Notes under the pieces: model-generated
Seen by the model: only the letters and a program-made list of their open reading frames with translations
The model's database searches: none
Told to the model about the DNA's origin: nothing
Program-made: the position numbers and the translations under genes
Shown: one piece after another, positions 34,756 to 47,700 of the stretch
Layout of the letters: the number at the start of each line of letters is the position of its first letter
Position numbering within the stretch: position 1 is the stretch's first letter
Source of the DNA: Eopsaltria australis
Lineage: Eukaryota > Chordata > Aves > Passeriformes > Petroicidae
Assembly: GCA_034509425.1 (NCBI GenBank)
Contig: JAVTVJ010000040.1
Location: 8,881,001 to 8,945,000 of the forward strand
Direction: 5' to 3'
DNA: 64,000 nucleotides

Positions 34756-37014
34756 CAAAAATATATTTTGAAATATGTAACACATGTGTAACAAAATTTA
34801 CATGACATCTACCTCTTCTAAAATGTTAGACTGCTTCCTAACTAGGACAAATTTACTTAATTAATTAAGATTTTTATTCCCTACCTCTTTTGCTTTGGAG
34901 GGTAAAGAAAGTTTTCTTTTTTGATATTGCTTAATTAAAGATAAAAAAAATCACATGTAGGGAATAAGTAAGACTCCTTTCACAGCTTTGCAGATTTTAC
35001 TGCATTAAGCATTTTTGTGGAACTTCTGCAGATTTTAGGAGCAAATGACGCATGAAGCCAGAGCAAATTGGGCCCTAAGTGGGTGGGTGGGTGAGATAGA
35101 GGATTTAAAGGATTAACATTTATTGAAGTACTTTGTATAAAAGATTTTTATTGTATAATAATGCAAATCAAGAAGATAGAAAAAGCAGGTACCTGGTCAT
35201 TTTTTAGGTGGAATGTGATATTACAAAAAAAGAAAAGGGTAGAAGCTTTATAATGAACTTAAAACTTAAAAAAACCCTTCAACTTGTCATCTACGGAGAA
35301 GCATGAAGAAGGCAGGGGTAATCTGGAGAACAACAAAAGGCTGGAAGAGCTTTCATTTCCAGCATTGCCCTCAACGGGCACAGAATGGCCGGGCTCTGGG
35401 GGATGTACATCCAGCCACACAGAAAATGTCATCTGGAAGTCCTAACATCAAGCACAGATAGAAATTCCATATAGTAGCTTGAAGAGACATCCCTGCTACA
35501 AACTAATTTTACTTTTGAATTCTACAGAAAATGTTATTTCTTGTGGTATAAAATCTGATCCGGATCAGTCCTGCTTTACAGGTCTGTGGTTAATTAATAA
35601 AGACAGGGTGAAAGACGTAGTTTAGGTTAAAAAATATGTACATTTTAAGGCAACCCAACATCTTTGTTTTGTAGGCTGCTGTCCAAAATGTGACAGAGGA
35701 TTCTGTTCCAAGGCATATTAGACATAAAGCAATCTTAATAATAAAAGATTAACATCAACATAAAACCCCATACAAATTCTCTTTCTCTCTCTTCTTTTAG
35801 CATCTCCTTAGGTGAACTTTAAGACAACTTCACAGTACTCAGCTAAGTGCAAAAAACCCCAAAACACCCATAAATCAAAAAGCAAAAAGCATCAAACCAC
35901 AAGTAAACAATGGATATATAGCATTGTGTATTTTTCCTCTAAAAATATATAAAAAGTGTTCCATGATTGAAGTTATTAGTCATAGAAAAAAGAAAAAAAT
36001 TTGCAATGTTTTTGTTTAAAGAGAGGAATAGAAAGGCACATGAAGGATATTCAAAACAATGAATACAATTAGTAAGTCAATCTGAGAACTCTCTTAGGAA
36101 AAGAGATCACATGGCTTCTGTTTTATAATTGGCCTAAGCAATTCTTCCTTCATAGGAATTAGTTAAACAAATTATAAAACTAGGTATGTTGTCACTTTTA
36201 ACCTTCATTCTAAATTATTAATTGCTTTATGCAAGGCTCTAAAAATGTCAGAATTATTCCTGCAAGGTTTACATAGGTGCACAAAGTGACAATCCCTGCA
36301 CTAGACATTGGTTAAAAAAAAGAGGCATGGAGAGGTGAAAAAGTTGGCTAAATTCATGCAGGATTCCTGGTTGGGAGCACACACCTTACTTGTACAAGGA
36401 AAACTTGCACCATGTAATTTTTCTGATTCTCAGTTCACTCCTCAAGGAAAAGCTACAGGCGTGAACAAATGTTTTCAAGATAAATACTTAAATCAACTAC
36501 ATAAAAACACATACAAAAACTCATACAAATATTTGAAGGCTAGTCATACTTTTTGTTTTAAATTGATGTGTGTTTTATAATGCAGTGACAAACAGGCCAT
36601 AAGTGAGAATGAATTTTTTAAAGAAACATTTAAAATCAGTGCCATGAAAATCTTGTCTGTGAGACATCATCTCTTGGATAGTTTCTCAAGAAAAGCAATT
36701 GAAGTGAAAGTGATTGAACTTTTAGTCACCACTTTGACTACTTTTCAACATCTTAAAATTTTGTACAAATGGAATATTAAAGAAAAAGATATCAAAAAAA
36801 GATGATGGATGAGCTGAACAGAGAACCCAGATTTCTGGGGATGAAAAAAGCTATTCAATTACTTTATGTCCATTCTTAGATAACTGTATAGTTCTTTCTT
36901 TATTAAATACATAAACTGTGTATTTATATTGGAAGATATAGATGAAATGCTACAATAAAGCCAAATAAAATATTTCACTATGAAGCAGATACCTAACAAA
37001 CATCACACCAGTCT
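34756..37014. other. AT-rich sequence, no gene seen
   Basis: A small less AT-rich patch at 35290-35420 has no recognisable homology. A-rich and C-rich words near 35850-35870 are simple sequence. No gene. Confidence 0.45.
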
Positions 37015-37015
37015 T

Positions 37016-37055
37016 ACAAAACAAAACAAAACAAAACAAAACAAAACAAAAAAAA
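37016..37055. repeat. (ACAAA)n pentanucleotide microsatellite
   Basis: Seven ACAAA/CAAAA units in a row ending in an A-run, followed within 30 bp by TTTTTTGTTTTGTTTTTTT (about 37070-37086), which is partly complementary. The two could pair as an imperfect hairpin. Confidence 0.85.
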
Positions 37056-37234
37056 TCCTCACAAGGGTTTTTTGTTTTGTTTTTTTAATTAAAACTGCAG
37101 TCAATGTTTCCACCATTCTTACAAACCCTGATAGACTTCTCATAACTTCTAATCTTAAGGTACTACTAGGGGACTCTCTGCTGCAAACCTGGATACATTC
37201 CCTTAGGCCCACACTGAGGACTGAACAAAAAACA

Positions 37235-37274
37235 CTCTGACAATTGCACAGAAAATGCTCTGACAATTGCACAG
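37235..37274. repeat. Short direct duplication, 23-bp period
   Basis: CTCTGACAATTGCACAG is present at 37235-37251 and again at 37258-37274. Confidence 0.8.
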
Positions 37275-39188
37275 GACCAGTGGGAAATTTATGCTGCATT
37301 TGGTTACTCAAACCAGTTGAAGTGATTGTCAGCATTCAAAACATGAGTATTTTGTTAAGATACTGTTCTATGTGTATTTTTCATGTGGTCTATATAGGTG
37401 CTTTCTAAGCAGGCTAGAGGTTGAACTCTATCGTGCTGATTTAGACAGGCGAAAGAAAATTGAAGAGTGTGACTGGAAAAATAAGGGATCCTGCAGAAGC
37501 GAGAAGTGTGTATTAAAGCCAAAGAAATTTCTTGGGGTGGAAAAAAACCCAAAAACAACACTCCAACTTAATGTTGAAAAGGTAGATATATAGCACTATG
37601 TCCAAATGAATTAATCAATTACAATGCAAAAATAGGCAATACCTCGTTTGATTCCAAACATTGTGAATCCAAATAGATTACTTAAACATTACTATTTTGA
37701 AACTTAATTGGAAAGAAAAAAAATGAGCTGGCTATGGTAGAGAAAAAAACCCAGCAATGGTAGAAAATAAGTAGAAAAGTATTAAAAAATTTAAAAATGT
37801 CTTTATTTTTCTCTGTGTTTACTAAAAGCTAAAATACTAGCGTGAAGTTTTAGAGATCAGTCTTGGCTGCCACATTCACTTAATTTTAAATAAAGTTAGT
37901 GATGGTTCAGTGATAGATTGAGGTATAATATTGTATCAAATGTAAAATGATAAAATCATAATTAAGAAGAAATTATAGAGAAAAAGATGTCCATTGTTTT
38001 GCATCTTAATAAGAAGTTATACTTATGAGTAAGGCCTGATTTTAGAGGGTTTAAAGTTTGTTTGCTTGCCTTTCTCAGTACCTTTGAAATTCCTGTGCTG
38101 TTAAGAGTTTTGCAAATACTTGTAAAATAAGGTTTGTCTTTAAAAAATCATAGAATTTTGGACAGAGTATTTTCTACTATATTTCATAAGAGGGTTTTTT
38201 AATAAATTTAAGAAGAAAATGTTATTAAATACTCATTTTTTTACAGATTTGTATTACCACTTACCCTGAAGTCTGAAAATAGCTATATATTCTGCCTTCA
38301 TCTGAGGATTTTCTGAAACTGATATTATCTCGAATGGTCATTTATATTAAAGAACAAATAAGTTGGCACAGAAGATTTAATTTATTGTCTTTATTTTTCA
38401 GGAAGCAAAAATTCCAAGGATATTTTTATTGCTGGATGGGTTCTGCTGGATCATTCTGCACTTCCTATATATTTAATCTTTTGCTGTTGATCTTTTTACC
38501 ACTTCTAGCTTTTGTCTGGCAAGCATAATTTTCTGGATATTTTTTCCAGTTTATACAGAACTAAATTCCCTAAGGATGGGGCTCCTCTTTCTTATTGTCC
38601 TTCTCTTTCCCCTACCTGCTGTCTACCAAAACTACTCCTCCAGTGTCTTCAGTGTGTAGTTATGCTCACGCCCATCAATACTTGTCATTAATATACTGTT
38701 CTACCCTGCCATTGTTGCCCACTGCTGCTAAATCTCCTTTGTGCAGCTGGACTTTGAGAAACACAGTTCTGCATTGGAGACCTAATTTATTAATTTATTT
38801 ATTATTCCTCCCCTTGCACCTGACTTACACATTTCTAGTGCATAAGTATGCTGGGAGACAGGATGTTTGTACACCTTGCTTGCCACCTGTGTGTTCAAAA
38901 GTGAAACGATAAAAGTATACATGTACTATAATTCTTTCCAGCACCATTTGAATACATTCATATATTATGTTTATGTCCTGACTGGGTTCTTATAACACAC
39001 AAGACTCATGTGAAAATCAGTGGCAGTAAGATCTTCCCCAAAGTTTAATTCCTTACAGGCTATAAGTACTAGTATTTTATGAACTCACATAAAGTCTCAA
39101 TGCATTTTATTTACACAGGCTTAGAGACAGATCCTACATGAAATTTTTAATAAAATCACTTTTATCACTATGCACTTCACTATTTATC
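37275..39188. other. AT-rich sequence, no gene seen
   Basis: Nothing recognised. A short TTTATTAATTTATTTATTATT tract lies at about 38786-38806. Confidence 0.45.
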
Positions 39189-39258
39189 TTGTTGTTTTTT
39201 GGTTGTCAGAGTTTTTTGTTTGCTGACTTGGTTTTGGTGGTTTTTTTTGGGGGGGGAT
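39189..39258. repeat. T/G-rich simple sequence
   Basis: A stretch of TTG, TTTTTTG and TTTTGG words ending in T8 then G8 (near 39240-39256). Confidence 0.7.
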
Positions 39259-39424
39259 AATTAAATTTTTTCTTACAGGAAGAACAATCCTAACTAAAAA
39301 GTCCAAGTGCATTTTTCCCTTAATTTAGATTTAACTGGAATACAAAATGTACTAGAGACCTGGGAAAGGAAAAGCCCACATAAGTTAAAAAGATGCACAC
39401 AAATTCACACTCCTTACACGTGAC

Positions 39425-39447
39425 CACACACACACACACACACACAC
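39425..39447 (+). repeat. (CA)n dinucleotide microsatellite
   Basis: About 11 uninterrupted CA units. This is the typical length of a polymorphic avian microsatellite. Confidence 0.9.
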
Positions 39448-41106
39448 GTACTCTTTAGTGTATGTAATTTAAAATTCTGCCAGGCACTTGGGCAGATTCT
39501 GACTACTGAAAGTGATAATTAGTAAAAAAATTAATAATAGTTTTCAGAAGTAATTTTAGCAATGTTCTTTTGTATCCTTGTATGGCCTCAGGCAGGTCAG
39601 TAGAGCTCTCCTTTACCTCAGTAAATCTCCTTATGAACCAGATACAACATTCCCTCAGTGAAAAACAGAACATACATTAATTCAATGTGAACAAAAGGGG
39701 TTTGATAGCTTACAGACATGGACAAACACAGACCCTGCATCACTGCACGTGCTTGAAATCCTGTATTTTCACATTTGTAGACACAGAATGCCATATCTAT
39801 TATCATTGTTGGGAACGTTTATGCTTTATCACACAATGATGTAAAACCAGGTTGTATATGTTCAACAATTTAGAACCATCTGTTCTGGAGAAAAACGGTA
39901 ACTACTGAGTCAGCCTGAGGTCAGAGATAAAGTATAACTTGAAGTGTAGCAGGCAAAAATAGGCCTTTTCTGTTGAAGCTAAATTACCAGTAAGGTAAAC
40001 CACCCACAAGGTGTCCAGCTGGGAAGTGAGTGAAGTGAGCAACAAAAGCCTCAAGGTGAAACTGCTTCCTCTACACATACTGTCATTAATATGGTTGTAG
40101 GCATCCTTGAATTTTCATCAGCATTTGGAATGGAAAGAATACAAAAAAAATCATATAGATGCCAGGAGTTTACTATCGAAAGACTACTTTTTAAATAATG
40201 TAATGAACTACTTTGATGCAATATTTTGAGACCCATTTACTTAAGTTATTAAGCAGAAACCTCATATAGACTTTTTAAAATGCCTTTAAAATACTGGTAT
40301 TTCATTTTTAATTATATTATCTGTATTCTTACATATTTAATAAATGAATATATATATAATATGTTACAACACATTTTTATTTATTAATGTAAACTCTTAA
40401 AATTAATGGCTTATGTTTCCTTTGAAAGTTTCTTAGAAAAGACTTTTGTATTTCTGGCTTGATTCTGAGTTTTGGTGGTACTTTTCTCAGTAAATGTCTG
40501 TATATTAATGCATAGAAATTTATAAAATATTTTCCTGTCCTACCTGTCTTAATGCCTCATTGTCATATTGCACTACAAGAAAACATATAGCCTGCTAAAT
40601 CATTTTTTTGATCTCTTTAACTAAAGCAGGCACTGAATCAGCAATTCTGTTTGTACATCTGTGATCTTAAACCTGTGTATATCTAATTAGTGCTAACTTT
40701 GACTTTCCATTTTTATTAAGATTTCATCACCCTGTTCTGTGATTGAAACTGACCTCTAATATACTTCAACCTAAATACTTAGGCCTTTTTCTCAGGTTTT
40801 GGGTGAAAACTCTTTGAGAATGATATCTTGCCAAAATTGAGATGTAATTCTTTCTTCTTTAAAGTGAGGTTTTGCGGAAGACTTATTCAGCTCACATTCA
40901 TATTGCTAATGTTGTCTGAATTGTTACTTCAAATTACAGCAACCAGAATAGCAGAGGAGAATATTTTTTACATTGTTGTAAATCACAATAAAAAGTGTTC
41001 TGGCACTTGTATTATTGCTGAATATATAGGCATTATAAACACCATGCAAAACCAAAACTGTACTGAGGGATGGATTCCCTTTCCATGTGTATGTTCTATG
41101 GATGTC
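39448..41106. other. AT-rich sequence, no gene seen
   Basis: Open frames here, for example plus 40828-41253, run into the LTR at their 3' end and have no family resemblance. Confidence 0.45.
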
Positions 41107-41429
41107 TGTTGTGGTTTAACCTGTCAGGCAGCTAAACACCCCACAGCTTCTCACTCACACACACACACACACACATCCCCCTCAACCCCTCTGCAGTGGG
41201 ATGGTAGAGAGAATTCAGAAATAAAAAAAAGTAAAATTTGTAGGTTGAGATAGTTTAATAGGACAGAAAAGAAAGATAACAATATGTACATATTAAAATT
41301 AACCTTAAAACTAGCAATATTATTGTTGTTGTTGTTGTCATTATCATTGTTATTATTGTTTAAAAATCAAAGGATGCACAATGTGATTGCTCACCACACA
41401 CCAACTTTATTCCAGGTGAAACCAGGACA
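41107..41429 (+). mobile_element. Solo LTR of an avian ERVL-like element, internally deleted
   Basis: It starts TGTTGTGGTTTAACC and ends GAAACCAGGACA, the termini of a widespread avian LTR type that I associate with ERVL. Internal landmarks in order are 'GTGGGATGGTAGAGAGAATTCAGAAA', 'AGGTTGAGATAGTTTAATAGGACAGAAAAG', 'GGATGCACAATGTGATTGCTCACCACACACC', then an abrupt jump to the 3' end. Relatives are clearly longer, so the 3' half appears deleted. Flanks ATGTC (41102-41106) and ATATC (41430-41434) match at 4 of 5 positions, which fits a worn 5-bp target duplication. A (CA)n run sits inside. No retroviral genes adjoin it. Confidence 0.82.
41156..41175 (+). repeat. (CA)n run inside LTR
   Basis: About ten CA units grow directly out of TCTCACTCAC. 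The related LTR at 44323-44778 keeps TCTCACTCACTCCTCC at the equivalent place, so the microsatellite probably arose within this LTR after insertion. Confidence 0.8.
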
Positions 41430-43204
41430 ATATCTCAGACACATCTTATTTAAAGTGCCTAATTTTTAAGGATATTCAACTGAGTTCTCTATTAAAGAGG
41501 GTACAGGACAGAGGAGTTTTATTTTTGCAACAACACTTTTAATCTCGCTTATTCATAAAAGTTTTTAAAGTGCATAGATTGCAAGTGGATTTAAAGTATC
41601 TGAACTGTAATTACTGTCATTAGTGCTGTGCCATCTGCATCTTCCAGGAACCAGCAGTTTGAACTAATCACCAATAATTGTTTTCAAGATGTTTAGCACA
41701 TCTTAAATTTAAACATCAAAACAAAAGCTTATATTTGGCACTGATTTCTGCCTGTCTTCTTTTTCCAACATCCTATATCTACATTACTTTGATGTGCTGG
41801 ATTAAGCCCTACATGAGCTTCTCCCCTAGCTAAAACCTGATACATAGTTTTGGAAAGTGTTTGATAGTTTCTGGTTTCTTTTCTCCCCCTAGTAGCCCAC
41901 ATAACAGAGCCATCGTACATCATTGCAGGGGATCAGAACCCTTGCTGGGACCATAGCATGGAAAATGAATTACTTTCCAAAACAAACACAGTGATTCCTT
42001 CTTAAATCACCTCTTATAGTCACTGAAGAAATGTCTGGGAAAAGTTTTGTCTGTGTAAATCTACCACACCTGACACAAAAGGAACAGATCACTTCAGACT
42101 TAATAGAACTACCATGGTGCTCTAACTAAGATAAAAACATTTTTAGCTAATGTATAGGTATTCACTTTTAATAATTTTACTCTACTTTGTCAAACAGTCT
42201 TCTTACTTTTTATAGTTGCTAAAAGAATTTGCCAAACCTCATGTGAAAATGACTCTAACATTGTACTTTGTTTCAAATACAAGTACACTTAATTCATATA
42301 TTCAATATTTCCATATAAGATCACCAAAAAGAAGACATTTTAATGAAACTGGATTTTTAAAGAATGTTTAACAAATGAAAGTTAATAGCATTTTCTTCAG
42401 GCTTCTTAGTGTTTTATTCCTTTTCTTTTTGACAGTTAAACTTTGACAAACTGCAATAGATATGTGACGCCTGTTCATACATAGAACTGCTTTGCAGGAA
42501 AGAGACTTTAGAACGGAAATTCTTTAGGGTAAATGCATTATGCCATCAGTTTTATTTCTTAACCTTAACAAAATCTACTGATATATCAGCCCTTGGGGTC
42601 CTAGTGATATTGTGTAATCTTGCCCCAAATTCTGACAGAGAATAGATATGAATAGGTTCTGTCTCCTTCAGCCCTTTAGTTTTATGGTATTGTTAAGACA
42701 CAGAATAATCTGAATTATTAAATAGCACAGATAACCCTGTGACATGCAAGAGAATTACCTCAGATACTTATGAAATATCCTACCAAAGAAAACCCTGAAC
42801 TGTACAGATCTGTTCATTCATTCTGTCCTTCCTCCACCAGCTGTACCTATACTGAATCTCATCTGTGCTTTATTCTCAGCTCCTTCATCTGATGAACTGC
42901 AGGGTCAGAGCCTCAGTGTGACTTTAACACATTCAAAGAAATAGTTCCAACTTGATATTTGTTCCACATATTGAGGCCAACATCTAAATTATAAGTCATA
43001 GGATAGTAAGCAACTAACAGCTCTCTACCTCCTGAATCAGCACCAATATTTTATTTCTGATCAGGAAGTACTCCTGAAGAAAATACAAAATAGATTATGC
43101 CCAACACCAGCTTTGTTCCTTTCTCAGATCTACCCTTATTGAACTGCACTAATGATTACAAGCATGGATCATTCCATAAACATATGCCAGGAACAGATTT
43201 TTTT
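41430..43204. other. AT-rich sequence, no gene seen
   Basis: No retroviral gag/pol remnants and no gene recognised between the LTR and the next CR1. Confidence 0.45.
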
Positions 43205-44065
43205 TTCTTTTAATGGAATAATGGAACCTGTTGGGTTGATAGGGACTTGTACAGATAAACCAATCCAACCACTCTACTCAGAGCAGGTCAGCTACAACAG
43301 ATTGCTCAGGGCCATGTCCAGTCACACACTGAATGTCATTACAGACACAGAGGTAGACTTTACAACCTTTCTGGGAAATCTGTGCCAGTGTGTAATGGCA
43401 CAGGTTTTCTCCAAGAAAAGAAATCTGTTTTCTTGTGTTCAGATGAAATAATGAGTTTCCATTGCCTCTTTTCCTGTCACTGGGCACTTTCATTACCTCC
43501 CATCAAACTTTTATATACATAGATAATATCCATAACTGGGATTTAATAGTCCCAGTTTTCTCAGCTTTTCTTCATGTCAGGTACTCCAGTCCACGGTTGT
43601 CTTTGTTGCCCTTCATCACACTCAGTCCAGCCATCCATTTTTTTCTTGTCTTGGAGTATCCAGAATTAGACACAACATCCCAGACATCACTTCACCAGAA
43701 CTGTGAAAAGGAGAAGGATCACCTTGCTAGACCAGCTGACATCACTCTTGCTAATGCAGTGGAGGAGGACATTGGTTGCCTTAGCAGTTTGTTGAAGGGC
43801 TCCCTAACTTGCTGATCTTCCTTTAATGGTAAGTCCTCTTAATTACAGATTTTCTCTCTGATCTCAGTGGCCTGAGACACTTTTAAGGCAGTTTAGCTGG
43901 TAAAGACTGAGGTAAGTAAGGAATAGAGAATCTCAGCCTTTTCCATATCTTTTGCCCAGAGTTTTTCTGCCCCATTCAGCAGCAGACTCACATTTCAAAT
44001 TTTCCCAAATGCTCTTTTTAAAGTATAAGTATTTGTGGAATGTTTTCTGGGTCCTTTTCTATTAT
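43205..44065 (-). mobile_element. CR1 LINE, antisense, with reverse transcriptase core deleted
   Basis: The element reads right to left. At the left is the 3' UTR in antisense ('GTTGGGTTGATAGGGACTTGTACAGATAAACCAATCCAACC'). Next come C-terminal ORF2 blocks: 'TTTCCATTGCCTCTTTTCCTGTCACTGGGCAC' (SDRTRGN region) and 'GTATCCAGAATTAGACACAACATCCCAGACATCACTTCACCAGAACTGTG', the YSALVR..HLE region in degraded form. Up to about 43800 the match is C-terminal. From about 43900 to 44065 the minus strand instead encodes the block preceding the RT domain: 'KTFHKYLYFKK' and, in another frame, 'KAEILYSLLTSVFT', corresponding to the CR1 'AEVLNAFFASVF'-type motif. The RT palm motifs that should lie between are missing. 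Order and strand are consistent with a single copy that lost its middle. Confidence 0.82.
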
Positions 44066-44322
44066 GACATTTGAATTATTATACAAGAAAATAATTGTAA
44101 ATCTGATTTTTAAAATTTTTTTTGTTTGTTTTCAAGAGGTGCAGGCCCCCTTCAGAAAGAGGTATTTCTTGTTTTTCAACAGCTCAAAAGTCCTTGCAGT
44201 GAATTTTTCCATGAGTCTGAATCTGCCAGGAAGGCTTTTAACAATTTGTACGTACCTGAGTAGTGGCATACTGGTTTCATTTGAATATTAACTCCACTGA
44301 ATCAATCCAACTTCCTGGAGAT
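44066..44322. other. AT-rich sequence, possibly more diverged CR1
   Basis: Lies upstream (on the minus strand) of the recognisable CR1 block. It may continue that element, but similarity is not clear. Confidence 0.3.
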
Positions 44323-44778
44323 TGTTGTAGTTTTGGAATGGTATTCCCTAATTTAATGCTCCCACTGAAACGCTCCACTCTCACTCACTCCTCCTTCTCC
44401 CCTGCCATACCCTTCCACTCCAAGTGAGATAGAGAGGAGAACTGGAAGTGAAAAGATAAAGATAAGGTTTGAGATAAGAACAATTTACTGGAAACAACAA
44501 ATGAAATAGGAAAATGAACAGTAACAACAGCATTATTAATAACAGAGTGTACAGGAGACGTGAATGATTCACAGACAAGTGCTCACCATATGGAACCTGA
44601 CATTATCCTGACCACTCACTTCATCACCAGCCGGACCAGAAGGGACCCATTCCTCCTCACCTCTCACTCGCCCCCTGTACATTATATTATTCTATATTCT
44701 ATAGAATAACCTCAGAGTCTTGGCCATGCCCCTCCTGGCTGCTCCATAAATTAACCCTGTCCTGGCCAAACCAGGACA
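44323..44778 (+). mobile_element. Solo LTR of an avian ERVL-like element
   Basis: It begins TGTTGTAGTTTTGG and ends CTGGCCAAACCAGGACA, sharing termini with the LTR at 41107-41429. Internal landmarks include 'CTCTCACTCACTCCTCC', 'GGTTTGAGATAAGAACAATTTACTGGAAACAAC', 'AGTGCTCACCATATGG' and a 3' part with 'ATGCCCCTCCTGGCTGC..CATAAATTAACCC' that the other copy has lost. The sequence differs a lot from that copy, so they belong to different subfamilies or ages. I found no target duplication (flanks GAGAT and TTTAC). A TATATTATTCTATATTCTATAG tract at about 44681-44704 may be a promoter, but this is uncertain. No retroviral coding sequence adjoins it. Confidence 0.72.
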
Positions 44779-47700
44779 TTTACATAAGGCCAGCTAATTA
44801 AACAGAACATATTTGGAGCGTTGCTTTTAAGGTATTTTGTTATTCAACCAAGTTAAGAGAGCATTGTAGTATTTATTTATTCTTTCCTTTCCTTGGTTTG
44901 GTTTTAAAGATTTTTGTCACGTTTATAAGAAATTATTTTTAAATTTTTTTATTTCCCAGTGGAAATCTTGCACAAAATGTTTCCAAGTGAAAATGGTTAC
45001 TAAAAGAGCAGAGCATGGAATGAATCAAAAGCAGAGACTGATGTCTTTCAGCATGGTCCTGATTCCTTAAGCCTGATAAACATATGATTATGTATTCTGA
45101 GTCTCTTTAAATATATCTAGTCGTATGTATATATAATATTTTCTATATATGTACACACACACAGCAGTCTCTGAATGAAAGAAAAAATACAGATAACCTT
45201 TATAGCATAATCAGGGCTAAGCCTAGAATCTTTCCAATTTTTAATTGGTAATAAAATCCAGAGCCCTGAAAGTAAAAGTCTTTGTGTATTGTAAAGCTAC
45301 TGCATGCAAAACCTAAGATTCTAACTTTGAAATCTATATTCTTACATTCACAGATTTAGAAAAGCATCAAAAGTTGTCTTTAGCAGGCAGAGAGATACAA
45401 ATGTCAATCAGGACATTTTATCTAAAATATGTATTTTGGTTAGCCATTTCAAGTTTTCCAATCAATAAACAGAATTTGGATGTCATTGATCATAAAATTA
45501 TAATAAAATGAAAATTATGTGTATGAAATATACATAAATTCTTTCATAAGGCTTTTTCATTCTTATGTGTGTTTTACCATTTTCTTACCCATAATCCTTC
45601 TAAGATTACAGATTTTTTTAAGGTATAAATTTTGTTTTCTTTCACTTAGCCACAATAGAATTGATGTGTATTGCAAAACGGAAACTTCAAAGAGGACTAT
45701 ATGGATCCCTTGCAAGATTTATTGACACATTTATTTCAAGGGAAATTTTTTCACTTATCTTCAAAATGGAAAGATGATGATTGTTCACAAAATTTTCAAG
45801 CAGAAGAATGCTCCTCTGCTAAAGGCATCCCTACACTGCAGCAATGACAGAATATAAAAGTTAGAGATATTGGTTTATGCGTGATATGGACAAACATTTG
45901 CAATTAAGATGTAGCTCATAGAAAGTCTCCAACCAAGTCTCTGGGTTGTAGTGTGATTTTCCTCCCATCCTACATCTATTTACCGATCAACTTGCAAGCT
46001 TGCTTTTCCTCTAGAGCAAAGAAGACATACAATTTTTGGAATGTATTACATGTATCATCACTTATGTATTGTCAGAGGATTTAAAGTTTAAAGTTTAAAT
46101 AAACTAAATTAAGCATATGTTTATTCACAGATGGGGAATGTATTATACAAAAAAAGTTTTAGGATGCAAAACAACATATTGAAATACAAAGGCTTTTCAA
46201 TTCTATATTACTGAATATTACATGAATGCTTTAAAATCCTTGATCTATGAATTTTAGTAAGAAACCATAACAATTTCAGAGCCCATATAACTTTTTTCAG
46301 TAGGAAAAAGGTTTAACATATTCACAAGCTCACTTGGGACAGGATGATAACAAAATAATTCAGATGTGTCCCTACAGAAAAAAAAATCCTCTGGGTTAAT
46401 ACTTCATTATTTTGCCTTTGACCTCAAACTTAGTTGCATTGTGACTGCAATCAACCTCCAGCACCTAAATTACAAAATTATACTTGATTAGATACGTAGC
46501 TATGACCTATAAAGCAATTTTTTTTTTACATTTTAGAAGAAAGTAAAGCTGACTTAAAGTATATATTTCCAATCTATTCAAAATAAATGAAAAGACAGCT
46601 GTTAGATATGGAACATATTAACTCAACACTTGCTCTTTGATCATTGGAACAGGTCATCAAATGAATAAATAAAAAGACTGTTTCTTTAATGACATATTGT
46701 CCTTAAAATATATTCAATTGTGCTAATTTTACTTGTACAACTATGTATATTTGAATGAAATTCCCAACAGAAAAAATAAATCTGCAGGAAAAAAGCATTA
46801 GCGATGCTCATGCAAATTAATCTATGCAGTGGAATTTAGGTAATCACTTTGACAGTTTGAATTTGGCAGTCTTTTAATGGCATGGAGCAATAACAATAGT
46901 CACTATGTGACTTTGATGATCGGACACAACACAGATATTTTAGTTGAAAATAGTATAACTCCCAGAACCATGGATGAAATTTTCTTGAAGTGATGCTTGT
47001 ATATATTTGTTCAATCCCTTTATCAAGTAAACTTTCTTTACATAAAATAAAAAGAGTCAAATGACAATGAGTTCTTCTGGAAATTACATGACTAAGAGGC
47101 TACCATTCATTCTGAATTGAATACTACACCAAAATTTGTTTTTGTTTGTTTGTTTCTAGGTTCATTATATGCTTATGGAAGTGGGGAAAAAAATGCCTCT
47201 AAAGATCTGAAATTGAAGAAAAATCTGGGTAGGGTCCTGACTGAAGCAGAAAGAAGAGACAAACTATCTCCTAAACAAATAAATTGTAAATAGAATAGCA
47301 GTAATAATTGTTCAGTATGTTGTCATTCTTGTACAGAGTAGTAATATTATAGAAATAAATATTTTGTACTGCATACTGACTCAACAGAACGAATGAGAAA
47401 AATTAGTTGTTCTTTCTCTTAGGTAATTCTTGGTGTTCATGTGGTTACAATTGGACCACAAAATGGCATCAGGCCTTACGACTTTTTCGGGTCCTACACT
47501 TGTTTTACATCAATATATTAGATCAGAAGTTGACAAATGTGGGGTTTGCCATCAATCACTGCTACAGAACACAGTGCCCCTGGCGAAGGCATTGTTCAAG
47601 CTGTTCACTGAGGCTGTTCACTGTTATCAGAGGTTTCAAAATCATCTTGTGCCAAGAAAAAAAGAAAAATCACTATTGATAATAACTGTATTCCAATAAT

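Noticed and set aside
37016..37086. (ACAAA)n followed by T-rich sequence as a functional hairpin RNA
   Set aside because: Both tracts are low-complexity and pair only imperfectly. Many such A/C and T/G tracts occur in the window.
38147..38165. AATCATAGAATTTTGG as a CR1 antisense tail
   Set aside because: Too short, and the following sequence has no CR1 3' UTR features.
40828..41253. A 141-codon plus-strand frame with a hydrophobic segment and cysteines
   Set aside because: Its last third is the start of the LTR at 41107 translated through the CA microsatellite (SHTHTHTS). The upstream part matches no family I know.
41107..44778. The two ERVL-like LTRs as the two ends of one 3.7-kb provirus
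   Set aside because: Both are on the plus strand with matching termini, but they differ strongly in sequence, the first has its own near-matching 5-bp flanking duplication, and no gag, pol or primer-binding site lies between them, only unique DNA and an antisense CR1.
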